A stretch of DNA of 64,000 nucleotides from the NCBI GenBank assembly GCA_017620025.1, contig JAFZRF010000003.1:83336-147335 (forward strand). The letters run 5' to 3'. The translations under genes and the position numbers were made by a program. Origin of the DNA: Ruminococcus sp. (GTDB lineage Bacteria > Bacillota > Clostridia > Oscillospirales > Ruminococcaceae). Below are positions 45,469 through 53,366 of the stretch, one piece after another. Below the pieces are notes generated by a model that saw nothing but the letters and a program-made list of their open reading frames with translations, had not been told where the DNA came from and did no database searches. Within the stretch, counting starts at the first letter, position 1. Every line of letters begins with the position of its first letter.

Positions 45469-45984
45469 ATGAAGGACAAAACAAGAGTCAGGCTGAGCAG
45501 GATGCTGTTCATCCTCGGGCTTGCTGCTGTACTTACAGGGACGGGTATACTATCGTTCCTTGTCGGAAGGAAGCTGTGGCGAGACTACAGGCGGAACAAG
45601 CTTATGGAAACAAACGTTGTCATAGAGATACCGGAGCTGCATATCAAGGCACCTGTTCTCGAAGGCACGGACAACGAGGTCCTCTCGAAGGCCGCCGGAC
45701 ATTTCCCCGGAACAGGCTCTCCGGGAGCCGGCAACTATTGTATCGCCGCTCACAGCAGCACGATATACAAGGAGTACTTCAACGCTCTCAGGGATGTAAA
45801 GACGGGCATGGAGGTAAAGCTGTACGATGTCAGCAAGAATCTCTATACCTACCATGTCACGGAGACCTTTATAGTCGAACCGAACGAGACATGGATACTT
45901 GACGATGCCGGGGATGTGAGAGTCACTCTTGTGACCTGCACTGACGACGGCACACAGCGCAGGATAGTTGTTGCAAAGCCCTGA
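45469..45984 (+). CDS. Sortase
   Basis: A 171-residue transpeptidase with an N-terminal membrane anchor (~11-31) and the sortase beta-barrel. The catalytic triad is His95 (IAAHSS), Cys157 (TLVTCTDD) and Arg164 (TQRRIVV). Single-domain size and a short N-terminal part are closest to class D or E sortases, but I cannot fix the class. Only one base separates it from the LPQTG protease gene, so its dedicated substrate is probably that protein, which it would link to peptidoglycan. Other LPxTG scaffoldins of the cell could also be substrates. Confidence 0.9.
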   Translation: MKDKTRVRLSRMLFILGLAAVLTGTGILSFLVGRKLWRDYRRNKLMETNVVIEIPELHIKAPVLEGTDNEVLSKAAGHFPGTGSPGAGNYCIAAHSSTIYKEYFNALRDVKTGMEVKLYDVSKNLYTYHVTETFIVEPNETWILDDAGDVRVTLVTCTDDGTQRRIVVAKP

Positions 45985-46000
45985 AACATCGTATGCACAT

Positions 46001-46046
46001 ACCGCAGTATCAATGGCACAAGGCTGGAGATACTGCGGTTTTCCTT
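46001..46046 (+). terminator. Terminator of the protease-sortase operon
   Basis: ACCGCAGTATC pairs with GATACTGCGGT around a 17-base loop, followed by TTTCCTTT. Confidence 0.85.
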
Positions 46047-46101
46047 TATCTGAGGACGTTTTGATAATAATAGTTAACATATAAAAATAAATGTCCTGCA
46101 C

Positions 46102-46130
46102 TTGACATTATCCTGCTGCTGTGATATAAT
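46102..46130 (+). promoter_or_regulatory. Promoter of the tRNA-Leu gene
   Basis: TTGACA (46102-46107) and TATAAT (46125-46130) are 17 bases apart with a TG extension, 45 bases before the tRNA. Confidence 0.85.
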
Positions 46131-46174
46131 AATAAAGCTGAGTTGGTCAGCCCGGGGCTTTCCGGTAATAATAT

Positions 46175-46261
46175 GCAGGTGTGGCGGAATCGGCAGACGC
46201 GCTAGCTTCAGGTGCTAGTCCTCGCAAGGGGGTATGGGTTCAAGTCCCTTCACCTGCACCA
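46175..46261 (+). tRNA. tRNA-Leu (anticodon CAG), CCA encoded
   Basis: A full cloverleaf: acceptor GCAGGTG/CACCTGC, D-loop with GGAATCGGCAGAC, anticodon stem CTAGC/GCTAG with loop TTCAGGT (anticodon CAG, reads CUG), a long variable arm typical of leucine tRNAs, and T-loop GGTTCAAGTCC. Discriminator A and CCA are encoded at 46258-46261. Confidence 0.96.
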
Positions 46262-46291
46262 ATCCCTTAACAGATGTTGAGGGATTATTTT
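46262..46291 (+). terminator. Terminator of the tRNA-Leu gene
   Basis: ATCCCTTA pairs with TGAGGGAT (one mismatch) directly after the CCA end, followed by TATTTTTAT. Confidence 0.8.
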
Positions 46292-46313
46292 TATGCCTGA
46301 AGGACAATAGTTC

Positions 46314-46342
46314 GGGATTCTAAAGGGACTGCGTCCCTTTAT
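46314..46342. repeat. Short palindromic intergenic repeat, copy 3
   Basis: GGGATTCTAAAGGGACTGCGTCCCTTTATA: the same start as copy 1 with the AAAGGGA/TCCCTTT palindrome only; the longer chain is missing. Confidence 0.65.
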
Positions 46343-46365
46343 AAAAATACGCTTATTGAGAGCCG

Positions 46366-46401
46366 AAAGCTTCTTCCTGACCGGAGGAAGCTTTGTTTTT
46401 T
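46366..46401 (+). terminator. Terminator-like hairpin in the tRNA-CE3 gap
   Basis: AAAGCTTCTTCC pairs with GGAGGAAGCTTT (one G-T pair), followed by GTTTTTTG. No gene directly upstream other than the tRNA; it may insulate the CE3 gene. Confidence 0.65.
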
Positions 46402-46484
46402 GAACAAATCTGTGTCATACGATGCCGGAGTTTACCAATTATTGCTTACAATGAGATTTTTGTTGCTGAATTCACTGTGAATTC

Positions 46485-46513
46485 TTTACAAAATGATTAT
46501 TATGGTGTATAGT
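46485..46513 (+). promoter_or_regulatory. Promoter of the CE3 gene
   Basis: TTTACA (46485-46490) and TATAGT (46508-46513) are 17 bases apart, about 107 bases before the ATG. Confidence 0.65.
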
Positions 46514-46619
46514 ATTATTAGATATATATATGGATGCGGGGAAAGAATATAAATATCGAAGGAGGGTAGTTCTTAATCTATATTCATTTTAAAGCCAATG
46601 GTGAAAAGGAGGAAAAAGA

Positions 46620-48512
46620 ATGAGTATTATCAGAAACAGAAAAACCAGTATCGCAAGCCGTGTACTCAGAGCCGGAATCTCGGCAGTATTTACGGCGTTC
46701 ACAATGGTGGCGGCATTTGCACCGCTTGCAGCCGCACCTGAAGCAGAGGCATTTTCAAAGAGCGATACCATAAAGATCATGCCTGTAGGCGATTCGATAA
46801 CCTTCGGACAGGGCGAGGACGGCGGTTACAGAAAGTACCTTGACTACTTCATGAAGCAGAAGGGCTATACCGGCATCGACCTTGTAGGACCTGAGTCCAC
46901 CGGCGGTGGCGGCGGCTGGGGCTGGCCCGGAGGCGGCGGAGGAGGTAATCCTTCCTTCACCTACAACGGCCAGACAGTAGAGTACGACGGAGACCACGCC
47001 GGCTACAGCGGCTTCCAGATCAAGCAGCCTGCAAGCTGGGGTCAGGACAGCAGTCTTTACAACAAGCTCAAGGAAAAGAACGCTATAAAGACCTATCAGC
47101 CTGATATCGTGCTTCTCATCATCGGTACCAATGACATGACTGCCAACCGTTCAATGAGCGACTGTGCAAACGATCTCCGTGACCTCGTTGACTATATGCT
47201 CGGCGATATGCCGGCAGGCGGCAAGGTATACATGGGCTCCATCCCGGAGTTCACGATGTACGGCGGCAATCCCGAGAAGATAGCAAACTACAACAACACC
47301 GTAAAGTCAGTGGCCAATGAAATGGCTGACGCCGGCAAGAACGTAGAGTTCGCAGACGTTCACGGCGCACTTGACGGCATGAACGACATCGGCAACGACA
47401 ATCTCCACCCGAACGGAAAGGGATATGAGAAGATCGGTAAGTTCTGGGCAGAGACACTTGACGCCTACATCAGCAGCGGTTCTTCATCCGGACAGACTGA
47501 GCAGCCTACACAGGGCAGCGATCCTCAGCAGCCTACACAGGGCGGCGGACAGACATCCGGCAGCGCTGACAAGAGCAGGACAATAAAGATCATGCCGGCA
47601 GGCGATTCAATAACCTTCGGACAGGGCGAGGACGGCGGTTACAGAAAGTACCTTGACTACTTCATGAAGCAGAAGGGCTATACCGGAATCGACCTTGTAG
47701 GACCTGAGTCAACAGGCTGGGGCGGAGCTCCGTCATTCAGCTACAACGGCCAGAACGTAACGTATGACGGCGACCATGCCGGCTACAGCGGATTCACTAT
47801 CAAGCAGCAGCCGAACAGCTGGAGCAATGACAGCGGCCTGTATGAGAAGCTGAAGAACAACGATGCGATAAAGAAGTATAAGCCCGATGTTGTACTTCTC
47901 ATCATCGGTACTAATGACATGACAGCAAACCGCAACCTTGACGACTGTGCAAGTGATCTTCGCACACTTGTTGACTATATTCTTGCAGATATGCCGGAGG
48001 GCGGCAAGGTATACATGGGATCAATCCCCGAGTTCACATTGTACGGCGGCAGTCCTGAGAGAGTAGGCAACTACAATGCGACTGTAAAGAAGGTTGCTGA
48101 TGAATATGCAAACGCCGGCAAGAACGTAGAGTTCGCAGACGTTCACGGCGCACTTGACGGCATGAACGATATCGGCAACGACAACCTTCACCCGAACGGA
48201 AAGGGTTACGAGAAGATGGGCAAATTCTGGGCAGACCTCCTTGATGACTATTTAAGCGCATCAGCAGTCGTTCCCACTGAGCCCCCGACAGATCCGCCCA
48301 CAGAGCCGCCCACGGAAGAGCCTGTTATCGCAGGAGATCTCGATTCTGACGGCAGCGTCACTGCATTCGATCTTGTATTCTTCAGAGCAGGCCTTGTTAA
48401 CGGCTTCAGCAGCAATAAGATGAAGAGAGCTGCTGACATGGACGGCAGCGGCACTCCCGAGGTTAACGATATCGTGCTCCTCAGCAAGTATCTCCTCGGA
48501 CAGACAGCATGA
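46620..48512 (+). CDS. Secreted protein with two CE3-type SGNH esterase domains and a dockerin
   Basis: A 630-residue cellulosomal acetyl-xylan esterase candidate. A signal peptide (~1-42) is followed by two closely similar SGNH domains (~48-283 and ~318-545). Each has the serine block GDSITFGQGEDGGYRKYLDYF, the GTNDMTAN block and the DNLHPNGKGYE block with catalytic Asp and His. Domain 1 carries a Gly/Trp-rich insertion (GGGGGWGWPGGGGGG) that domain 2 lacks. A Gln/Pro/Thr linker joins them; a PTEPPTDP linker leads to a dockerin (~563-628; DLDSDGSVTAFDLVFFRAG, DMDGSGTPEVNDIVLL). AAAGGAGGAA precedes the ATG. The family removes acetyl groups from xylan. Confidence 0.92.
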   Translation: MSIIRNRKTSIASRVLRAGISAVFTAFTMVAAFAPLAAAPEAEAFSKSDTIKIMPVGDSITFGQGEDGGYRKYLDYFMKQKGYTGIDLVGPESTGGGGGWGWPGGGGGGNPSFTYNGQTVEYDGDHAGYSGFQIKQPASWGQDSSLYNKLKEKNAIKTYQPDIVLLIIGTNDMTANRSMSDCANDLRDLVDYMLGDMPAGGKVYMGSIPEFTMYGGNPEKIANYNNTVKSVANEMADAGKNVEFADVHGALDGMNDIGNDNLHPNGKGYEKIGKFWAETLDAYISSGSSSGQTEQPTQGSDPQQPTQGGGQTSGSADKSRTIKIMPAGDSITFGQGEDGGYRKYLDYFMKQKGYTGIDLVGPESTGWGGAPSFSYNGQNVTYDGDHAGYSGFTIKQQPNSWSNDSGLYEKLKNNDAIKKYKPDVVLLIIGTNDMTANRNLDDCASDLRTLVDYILADMPEGGKVYMGSIPEFTLYGGSPERVGNYNATVKKVADEYANAGKNVEFADVHGALDGMNDIGNDNLHPNGKGYEKMGKFWADLLDDYLSASAVVPTEPPTDPPTEPPTEEPVIAGDLDSDGSVTAFDLVFFRAGLVNGFSSNKMKRAADMDGSGTPEVNDIVLLSKYLLGQTA

Positions 48513-48545
48513 TTCTGAGACAATAAAATCATAGGACACAGAAAT

Positions 48546-48587
48546 CCCCTCAGGGTATGCACGGCAAACCGTGTGAGCCCTGAGGGG
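48546..48587. terminator. Bidirectional terminator between the CE3 gene and the HAD gene
   Basis: CCCCTCAGGG pairs with CCCTGAGGGG, with an inner CACGG/CCGTG stem, followed by TATCTTTG; T-rich ATTTCTG follows on the other strand. Confidence 0.88.
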
Positions 48588-48595
48588 TATCTTTG

Positions 48596-49384
48596 TCATA
48601 TAAGTCCGAAATGACTTAGTGCGTTGTATATGCCGTCCTCACGGATTGGCGTTGTGATATACGAAACATAGGAGTACAGGCTTTCCGCACCGCCCATTGC
48701 TATGCTGTTCGGCACAGCCTGAAGCATCGGCAGGTCGTTGTTGCTGTCGCCTATGGCGTAGGCGTTCTCCGGTGCTATGCCGAGCATACCGAGGACGGTA
48801 TCTATAGCCGTAGCCTTTGAGAAGCCGTGCGGAACGTTTTCATAGAACCCGTGTCCGCGGTCGATGATATCGAAATCCCTGCCTATCTCACGGCGGAAGA
48901 GCTCCATATCGGCTCCGGGATTATCCCATATGACGAACTTGTCGAAGCTGAAATCCGGGTCGTCCGTCTGCCTGTCGGTTGGTATGTTCTGACTCAGGAA
49001 CGAGCTGCGGAAGTATTCCACCTCCGGGTTCTGCACTGCCCTGTCATCGAAGAACAGTGCGTCACGTCGCTCATACACCGGAGTTACACCAGTGCGCCTC
49101 ATCAGCTCCGCGATATTCCGGCAGTAGTCCTGTTCAAGTGTGCGGTAGAGCAGCACCTCGCCGTGGTATTCTATGTATGTGCCGCAGCCGCAGAGAATAC
49201 CGTCGAAGCCAAGCTCACGGACTGCGGCAGGGACGTTGAATTCCGTCCTTCCGGTGTTTATGAATGTAAGATTGCCCTTTTCACGGGTAAGGCGTATGGC
49301 AGTGCGGGTGCTTTCGGGTATCTCCTGCAATTCGTCCTCCGTGACGAGGGTGCCGTCTATGTCAAAGAAGATTATACTTTTCAT
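48596..49384 (-). CDS. HAD superfamily hydrolase, Cof type
   Basis: A 262-residue sugar-phosphate phosphatase-like protein of the Cof (HAD-IIB) group. FFDIDGTLVTEDE holds the nucleophile aspartates, NTGRTEFNVP is motif II, a C2 cap domain occupies the middle, and AIGDSNNDLPMLQAV is motif IV with the metal-binding aspartates. No signal peptide; cytoplasmic. It is the last gene of a minus-strand group after uvrC (18 bases between them). The substrate, usually a phosphorylated sugar or cofactor, cannot be told. Confidence 0.92.
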   Translation of the reverse strand: MKSIIFFDIDGTLVTEDELQEIPESTRTAIRLTREKGNLTFINTGRTEFNVPAAVRELGFDGILCGCGTYIEYHGEVLLYRTLEQDYCRNIAELMRRTGVTPVYERRDALFFDDRAVQNPEVEYFRSSFLSQNIPTDRQTDDPDFSFDKFVIWDNPGADMELFRREIGRDFDIIDRGHGFYENVPHGFSKATAIDTVLGMLGIAPENAYAIGDSNNDLPMLQAVPNSIAMGGAESLYSYVSYITTPIREDGIYNALSHFGLI

Positions 49385-49402
49385 TTCTATCCTTTCAAGC
49401 CT

Positions 49403-51241
49403 TCATATTTCCTGTATCAGTTTCCACAGCTCAAGTGCTGTCTCCTGATTCACGCCCGCAGCGGAGGCGAGCTCCTCCGGCGAGGCCTTCTTCAGATTAT
49501 CCTTTGTACGGTATCTGAGAAGCAGCCTCTCCGCCTTTTTCTGACCTATGCCCTTTATCGTAGTAAGCTCGGAGGCGTAGGTCTTTTTCTTATGGCGGGA
49601 GTGCATGAAGCTGACTGAGTAGCGGTGTACCTCGTCCTGTATCTGCGTAACGAGGTTGAATGCCGCCTGCAATTCATTTATCTGTATCTCACTGCTGTCA
49701 GCAGCTATCGCACGGGTGCGGTGCTTGTCGTCCTTTACCATGCCGAATACGGGGATATCCAGACCGAGCTCCTCCACAAGGGGAGTTATGGTGCTGACGT
49801 GTCCCTTGCCGCCGTCAAGAAGTATCAGGTCGGGGGTGCGGGTGAAGTATTCATCTCCCTCACCTGTGAGTATATGCGTGAGCCGGCGCTTCAGCACCTC
49901 ATACATACTGCCGTAGTCGTTCTGATGCTCCTGTTCCTTGATGGTAAAGCGCTTGTAGGCCTTTTTGAGGGGACGTCCGTTCTCGAATACTATCATGCCC
50001 GCAACCATCGATTCGGATGACAGGTTCGAGATATCATACGCTTCGATATACATGGGCGGAGCGGCAAGCCCGAGGCATTTGCCGAGCTGCTCGAGTGCAA
50101 TGACCTCACGGCCGGTACGGCTGCTTTTCAGTGCGGCATATTCGGCGCTGTTGTTCTTAGCAAGGCGCAAAAGCTCTGCGTATTTTCCTTTCTGCGGGAC
50201 GAGCAGTCTGCCGTTTTTCAGCTCCTTCCCGGACTGCTTTGCAAGCAGTTCCTCGATGAGAGCGCTCTCGTCAGGGATGTGGTCTGCCGCAACGATACGG
50301 GGGATATCCTCACGGCCGTGGTAGAACTGCACCATGAACTGTCCGAGGATATCGCCTATCTCCTCACCGCCGGAGCGGCTCACCTCAAAGACGGTCTTGT
50401 CACGGAGCCTGCCGTCACGGTAGATAAGGACGGAGATATAGACTCCTCCGGTATACTCGGCAGTGCCTATGATATCGGCAGCTCCTACGCCGCTGTTTAT
50501 CATCTTCTGCTTTTCGGCGGCCTTGCGTACTGCACTGATGCGGTCACGCAGGAGCGCAGCTCTCTCGAAGTCGAGGGCTTCTGCAGCTTCGTTCATCTCC
50601 CTTTCCATGCGCTCGACGGACTCGGCGCTGCCGGACTTGATGAAATCGACTGCGCCCTCCACAGCCTTAAGGTACTCCTCCCTGCTTATCTTTCCCCGGC
50701 AGAGCCCCATGCAGTTCTTGATGTGGTAGTTGAGGCATGGTCTGCCCTTGCGGAAATCCCTCGGGAACTGTCTGCGACAGGTTGGGAGCATGAACACACG
50801 GTTGGCCTCGTTGACAGCCTCACGGGCTACCGAGCCGCTCATATAAGGCCCCAGGTACGAGCCCGGAGCCTTGGTGTTCTTTTCTGATGTGATGCGTGGG
50901 TATTCCTCGTCGGATATGCGTATGTAGCTGTAGCCCTTGTCGTCCTTGAGGAGGATGTTGTACTTGGGCTTGTGCTGCTTTATCAGGCTGCATTCGAGGA
51001 CGAGAGCCTCAAGCTCGCTGTCGGTGACGATGAAGTCATAGTCCCATACGTTGGAGACCATAGCAGCGACCTTCGGCAGATGATCGGGATTCTCACGGAA
51101 ATAGCTGGTCACCCGGTTCTTAAGGTTCTTCGCCTTGCCGATGTAGATGATAGCCTTTTCCTTGTTCTTCATTATGTACACCCCGGGGGAGGACGTCAGC
51201 TTTGAGGTCTTCTCCCGGAGGTAAGGCAGTCTCGGATTCAT
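49403..51241 (-). CDS. uvrC: Excinuclease ABC subunit C
   Basis: A 612-residue UvrC, the dual-incision nuclease of nucleotide excision repair. The GIY-YIG domain (SPGVYIMKNKEKAIIYIGKAKNLKNRV, with R27-type basic residues) makes the 3' cut; Cys residues CRRQFP...CLNYHIKNCMGLC form the cysteine-rich motif; the UVR motif (MEREMNEAAEALDFERAALLRDRI) binds UvrB; an RNase-H-like domain with DGGKGH makes the 5' cut; two helix-hairpin-helix motifs close the protein (TTIKGIGQKKAERLL). Length is normal. AAGGAGG precedes the ATG and overlaps the region just after the upstream gene's stop codon. Confidence 0.96.
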   Translation of the reverse strand: MNPRLPYLREKTSKLTSSPGVYIMKNKEKAIIYIGKAKNLKNRVTSYFRENPDHLPKVAAMVSNVWDYDFIVTDSELEALVLECSLIKQHKPKYNILLKDDKGYSYIRISDEEYPRITSEKNTKAPGSYLGPYMSGSVAREAVNEANRVFMLPTCRRQFPRDFRKGRPCLNYHIKNCMGLCRGKISREEYLKAVEGAVDFIKSGSAESVERMEREMNEAAEALDFERAALLRDRISAVRKAAEKQKMINSGVGAADIIGTAEYTGGVYISVLIYRDGRLRDKTVFEVSRSGGEEIGDILGQFMVQFYHGREDIPRIVAADHIPDESALIEELLAKQSGKELKNGRLLVPQKGKYAELLRLAKNNSAEYAALKSSRTGREVIALEQLGKCLGLAAPPMYIEAYDISNLSSESMVAGMIVFENGRPLKKAYKRFTIKEQEHQNDYGSMYEVLKRRLTHILTGEGDEYFTRTPDLILLDGGKGHVSTITPLVEELGLDIPVFGMVKDDKHRTRAIAADSSEIQINELQAAFNLVTQIQDEVHRYSVSFMHSRHKKKTYASELTTIKGIGQKKAERLLLRYRTKDNLKKASPEELASAAGVNQETALELWKLIQEI

Positions 51242-51250
51242 GCGGCCTCC

Positions 51251-51931
51251 TTATTGCCTGTCGTAGTACTTCTTTCCGGCATTCGGGCGGAAGTAGGTGC
51301 GGATATAGCCGTCCTTGGAGAGTACGACAAATTCATTCGTGGCTTCGATGTAGTAGATATAGTCGCCGTCCTCGGCCTCGGTCTTGTTGAGTGCCTCAGG
51401 ATTGTTGATAACATCGCTCGCACCCTTTTCATACTCTGTTGCGTCTGCATAGCCGAAGTCATTCTTGAACTCACCGCCGTGCTTTTCCCAGTGCTGGTTG
51501 AGGAGCTTCTTGCTGCGGAAGTGGTACTCCACATAGGAGGAGTCATCCCAGTCCGTCCAGCTCTCGGTAACGGCTTCGGTAGTGGTATCGATGACGTATT
51601 CCTCGGTCGGCTTCTGAGTTTTCGCCGCCTTGGTGGCCTTGGGGGCTTTAGTGGTCTTTGCAGCCTTCGTTGTCTTTTCCTGTGCCGCTGTAGTCTTTGC
51701 GGGCTTTGTTGTCTGCTCCTGAGCTTCTGTAGCTTCCTCCGTTTCCGGCTCAGCAGCTTCAGTCCCGCCCTCTGTTACAACCTCAAGGCTGACAGCAGGG
51801 GAGGTGACTACCTCCGGGAGATCTTCCTCCGGTGTATTATGGCGCTTGCCGGCAGCCGAGCCTGCGACAAATCCGATAACGAATATGACAGCAACGGCAA
51901 TCAGTACGGCAGCGAGCTTTTTATTGTTCAA
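51251..51931 (-). CDS. Membrane-anchored protein with Thr/Lys-rich linker and toxin-nuclease-like C-terminus
   Basis: A 226-residue protein. One N-terminal membrane helix (~6-25), a Thr/Lys/Ala-rich linker with repeated TTKAAK-type units (~65-105), and a C-terminal domain (~130-226) containing HWEKHGGEF, a DATEYEKGASDVINNP segment, EDGDYIYYIEATNEFVVLS and DGYIRTYFRP...YYDRQ. That spacing of residues resembles the small RNase domains found at the C-terminus of polymorphic toxins (BECR-like fold), from memory of the pattern. The TTG at 51931 is the likely start: AAAGGAGTG lies 8 bases upstream, inside the longer frame. It precedes uvrC by 9 bases. Role unknown; no immunity gene is evident nearby. 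Confidence 0.7.
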   Translation of the reverse strand: MNNKKLAAVLIAVAVIFVIGFVAGSAAGKRHNTPEEDLPEVVTSPAVSLEVVTEGGTEAAEPETEEATEAQEQTTKPAKTTAAQEKTTKAAKTTKAPKATKAAKTQKPTEEYVIDTTTEAVTESWTDWDDSSYVEYHFRSKKLLNQHWEKHGGEFKNDFGYADATEYEKGASDVINNPEALNKTEAEDGDYIYYIEATNEFVVLSKDGYIRTYFRPNAGKKYYDRQ

Positions 51932-51967
51932 ACGGATCACTCCTTTATTATCATTATGATAATTCAA

Positions 51968-52194
51968 TTATAAATGAAAGCGGCATTTCTGTCAAGCGCC
52001 GGAATGCCTGTTCTCCGCTTTGTAATCTTTAGTAACCGCACGATGACCGTTCTGAAAACCTGTGTTAATTACCATGACGGATATGTGAAAAATAGGCGAA
52101 AAACTCGGAAGCACTTGAAAAATAAGGGATTTTATGGTAAAATTACTGTGAGCGCATAACGCTCAGAGGGATATTCTTACAGGGGGAATGACTT
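51968..52194. promoter_or_regulatory. Divergent intergenic region with the promoter of the ten-gene operon
   Basis: On the plus strand TTGAAA (52115-52120) and TAAAAT (52138-52143) are 17 bases apart. A GAGCG/CGCTC hairpin (52150-52164) and AGGGGG (52181-52186) follow. No other promoter close to consensus was found on the plus strand until the operon ends near 63800. Confidence 0.7.
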
Positions 52195-52944
52195 TTGAAA
52201 AGGACCTTCGCCGCCGCAGCGGCTCTTATAGTCTGTACCGCAGCCTTCACCGGATGCAGCGGAAAACAGACCGGCAGCGCACCGGCAGTGCAGACCGCAG
52301 CACCGGATGCCTCGCCTGTTATAGACTTCACCGCAGGATACCTGTCGATCGACGATCCTTTATCGCCGCCGCAGTATCCGAAAAGCTACTACCCGTCGAG
52401 CCGCAGCATAGTCGGCAGGATAAACTGCTGCTTTGACGTGCCGGTGGGATTCCGACGCACCTTCGAGGACGAGAACAGCTATCTCGTACAGTATTCCGAC
52501 CCCTCCGGCGTGAACATAATCACCGCCGAGAGCTGGAACGGCTATACCTACGATGAGGTGTATCAGGAGCTGAAGCATTCGCTCTCCGGCAGATACTCAC
52601 CGGAGAACATGAAGACTGAGGAGAACGTAACGGTCGGAAAGTATGACTATACTGCCCACTGCATCAGCCTGATAAACGACAGCGGCACGATGAAGAAGAA
52701 CATGATGATATGGATAATCGACAAGCCCGTCGAGGACGACGAGTATGAACGTGACTCGGACGGCAGCTACATATACGAAACCGACAAGGACACGGGTGAA
52801 CGTGTGAAGAAGCTCACAAGCAGATACTGCTTCACTTTCGCCGTTGAATCGGCCGAGGAGAACACCGAGGGCATGATGAAGACGGCGCTCAGCTTCGTGA
52901 CGACCCGTGAGGACATGGAAAAGGAGGGTATATACCTTGGATAG
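52195..52944 (+). CDS. Lipoprotein, first gene of the SEDS-PBP-GTPase operon
   Basis: A 249-residue secreted lipoprotein: signal MKRTFAAAAALIVCTAAFTGC with the lipid cysteine at 21, an Ala/Pro/Thr-rich spacer and a ~190-residue domain of unknown family (CCFDVPVGFRRTFEDENSYLVQYSDPSG). It resembles PsbP- or PrsW-associated solute-type domains only loosely; I make no call. The start is TTG, with AGGGGGA 8 bases upstream; an ATG at 52188 is out of frame. Its end overlaps the dockerin gene by eight bases. Confidence 0.78.
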   Translation: MKRTFAAAAALIVCTAAFTGCSGKQTGSAPAVQTAAPDASPVIDFTAGYLSIDDPLSPPQYPKSYYPSSRSIVGRINCCFDVPVGFRRTFEDENSYLVQYSDPSGVNIITAESWNGYTYDEVYQELKHSLSGRYSPENMKTEENVTVGKYDYTAHCISLINDSGTMKKNMMIWIIDKPVEDDEYERDSDGSYIYETDKDTGERVKKLTSRYCFTFAVESAEENTEGMMKTALSFVTTREDMEKEGIYLG

Positions 52945-53347
52945 AGCACGCAAGAACAGCATCCTCAGGATACTCTGGTTCTTTTCAGCCGTTGCGGCCA
53001 TGATATTCATATGGTCACGTCCGTCAGCAGTATCACTGTTCCCCGCACAGTCGCTTTCTCAGCAGACATCTCAGGGGCAGCCTGCACAGGGTGAGCCTTC
53101 ACTGATACTCGGCGACCTCAACAAGGACGGCGTACTTGACGCCGCAGACGTACTGGCACTGCAGAACATCTACCTCAGGGGCGAGACCTCTCTTACAGCA
53201 GAGGAACAGCTCCAGATAGCCGATATAAACGCCGACGGCATCGTTGATACCTCTGATTCGGCACTGCTCACGGCTTACCTCGCCGACAGCACCATAGACC
53301 ACGGCACCCTTTCTCTCCGTGACTATGCCGGCAGGTACACAGGCTGA
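52937..53347 (+). CDS. Small membrane-anchored dockerin protein
   Basis: A 136-residue protein with a single N-terminal membrane helix (ILRILWFFSAVAAMIFIWSR, ~10-29), a Ser/Gln/Pro-rich spacer and a complete dockerin (~57-120) with calcium loops DLNKDGVLDAADVLAL and DINADGIVDTSDSALL. There is no catalytic domain. With the basic N-terminus inside, the dockerin would face the cell surface and could bind a cohesin of a scaffoldin. The start is TTG at 52937 with AAGGAGGG 8 bases before it, overlapping the previous gene, so it is translationally coupled. Dockerins are usually on secreted enzymes, so a membrane-anchored one inside a cell-wall operon is unusual. Confidence 0.82.
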   Translation: MDRARKNSILRILWFFSAVAAMIFIWSRPSAVSLFPAQSLSQQTSQGQPAQGEPSLILGDLNKDGVLDAADVLALQNIYLRGETSLTAEEQLQIADINADGIVDTSDSALLTAYLADSTIDHGTLSLRDYAGRYTG

Positions 53348-53366
53348 GCGTATCAAGGAGAATGAA

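Noticed and set aside
45469-45984. Signal peptidase I in place of sortase
   Set aside because: The His-Cys-Arg triad with TLVTC and the adjacent LPQTG substrate fit sortase; no Ser-Lys dyad is present.
52188-52436. An ATG-started frame ahead of the TTG lipoprotein gene
   Set aside because: It is out of frame with the lipoprotein; the TTG frame yields a clear lipoprotein signal and uses the same ribosome binding site with better spacing.
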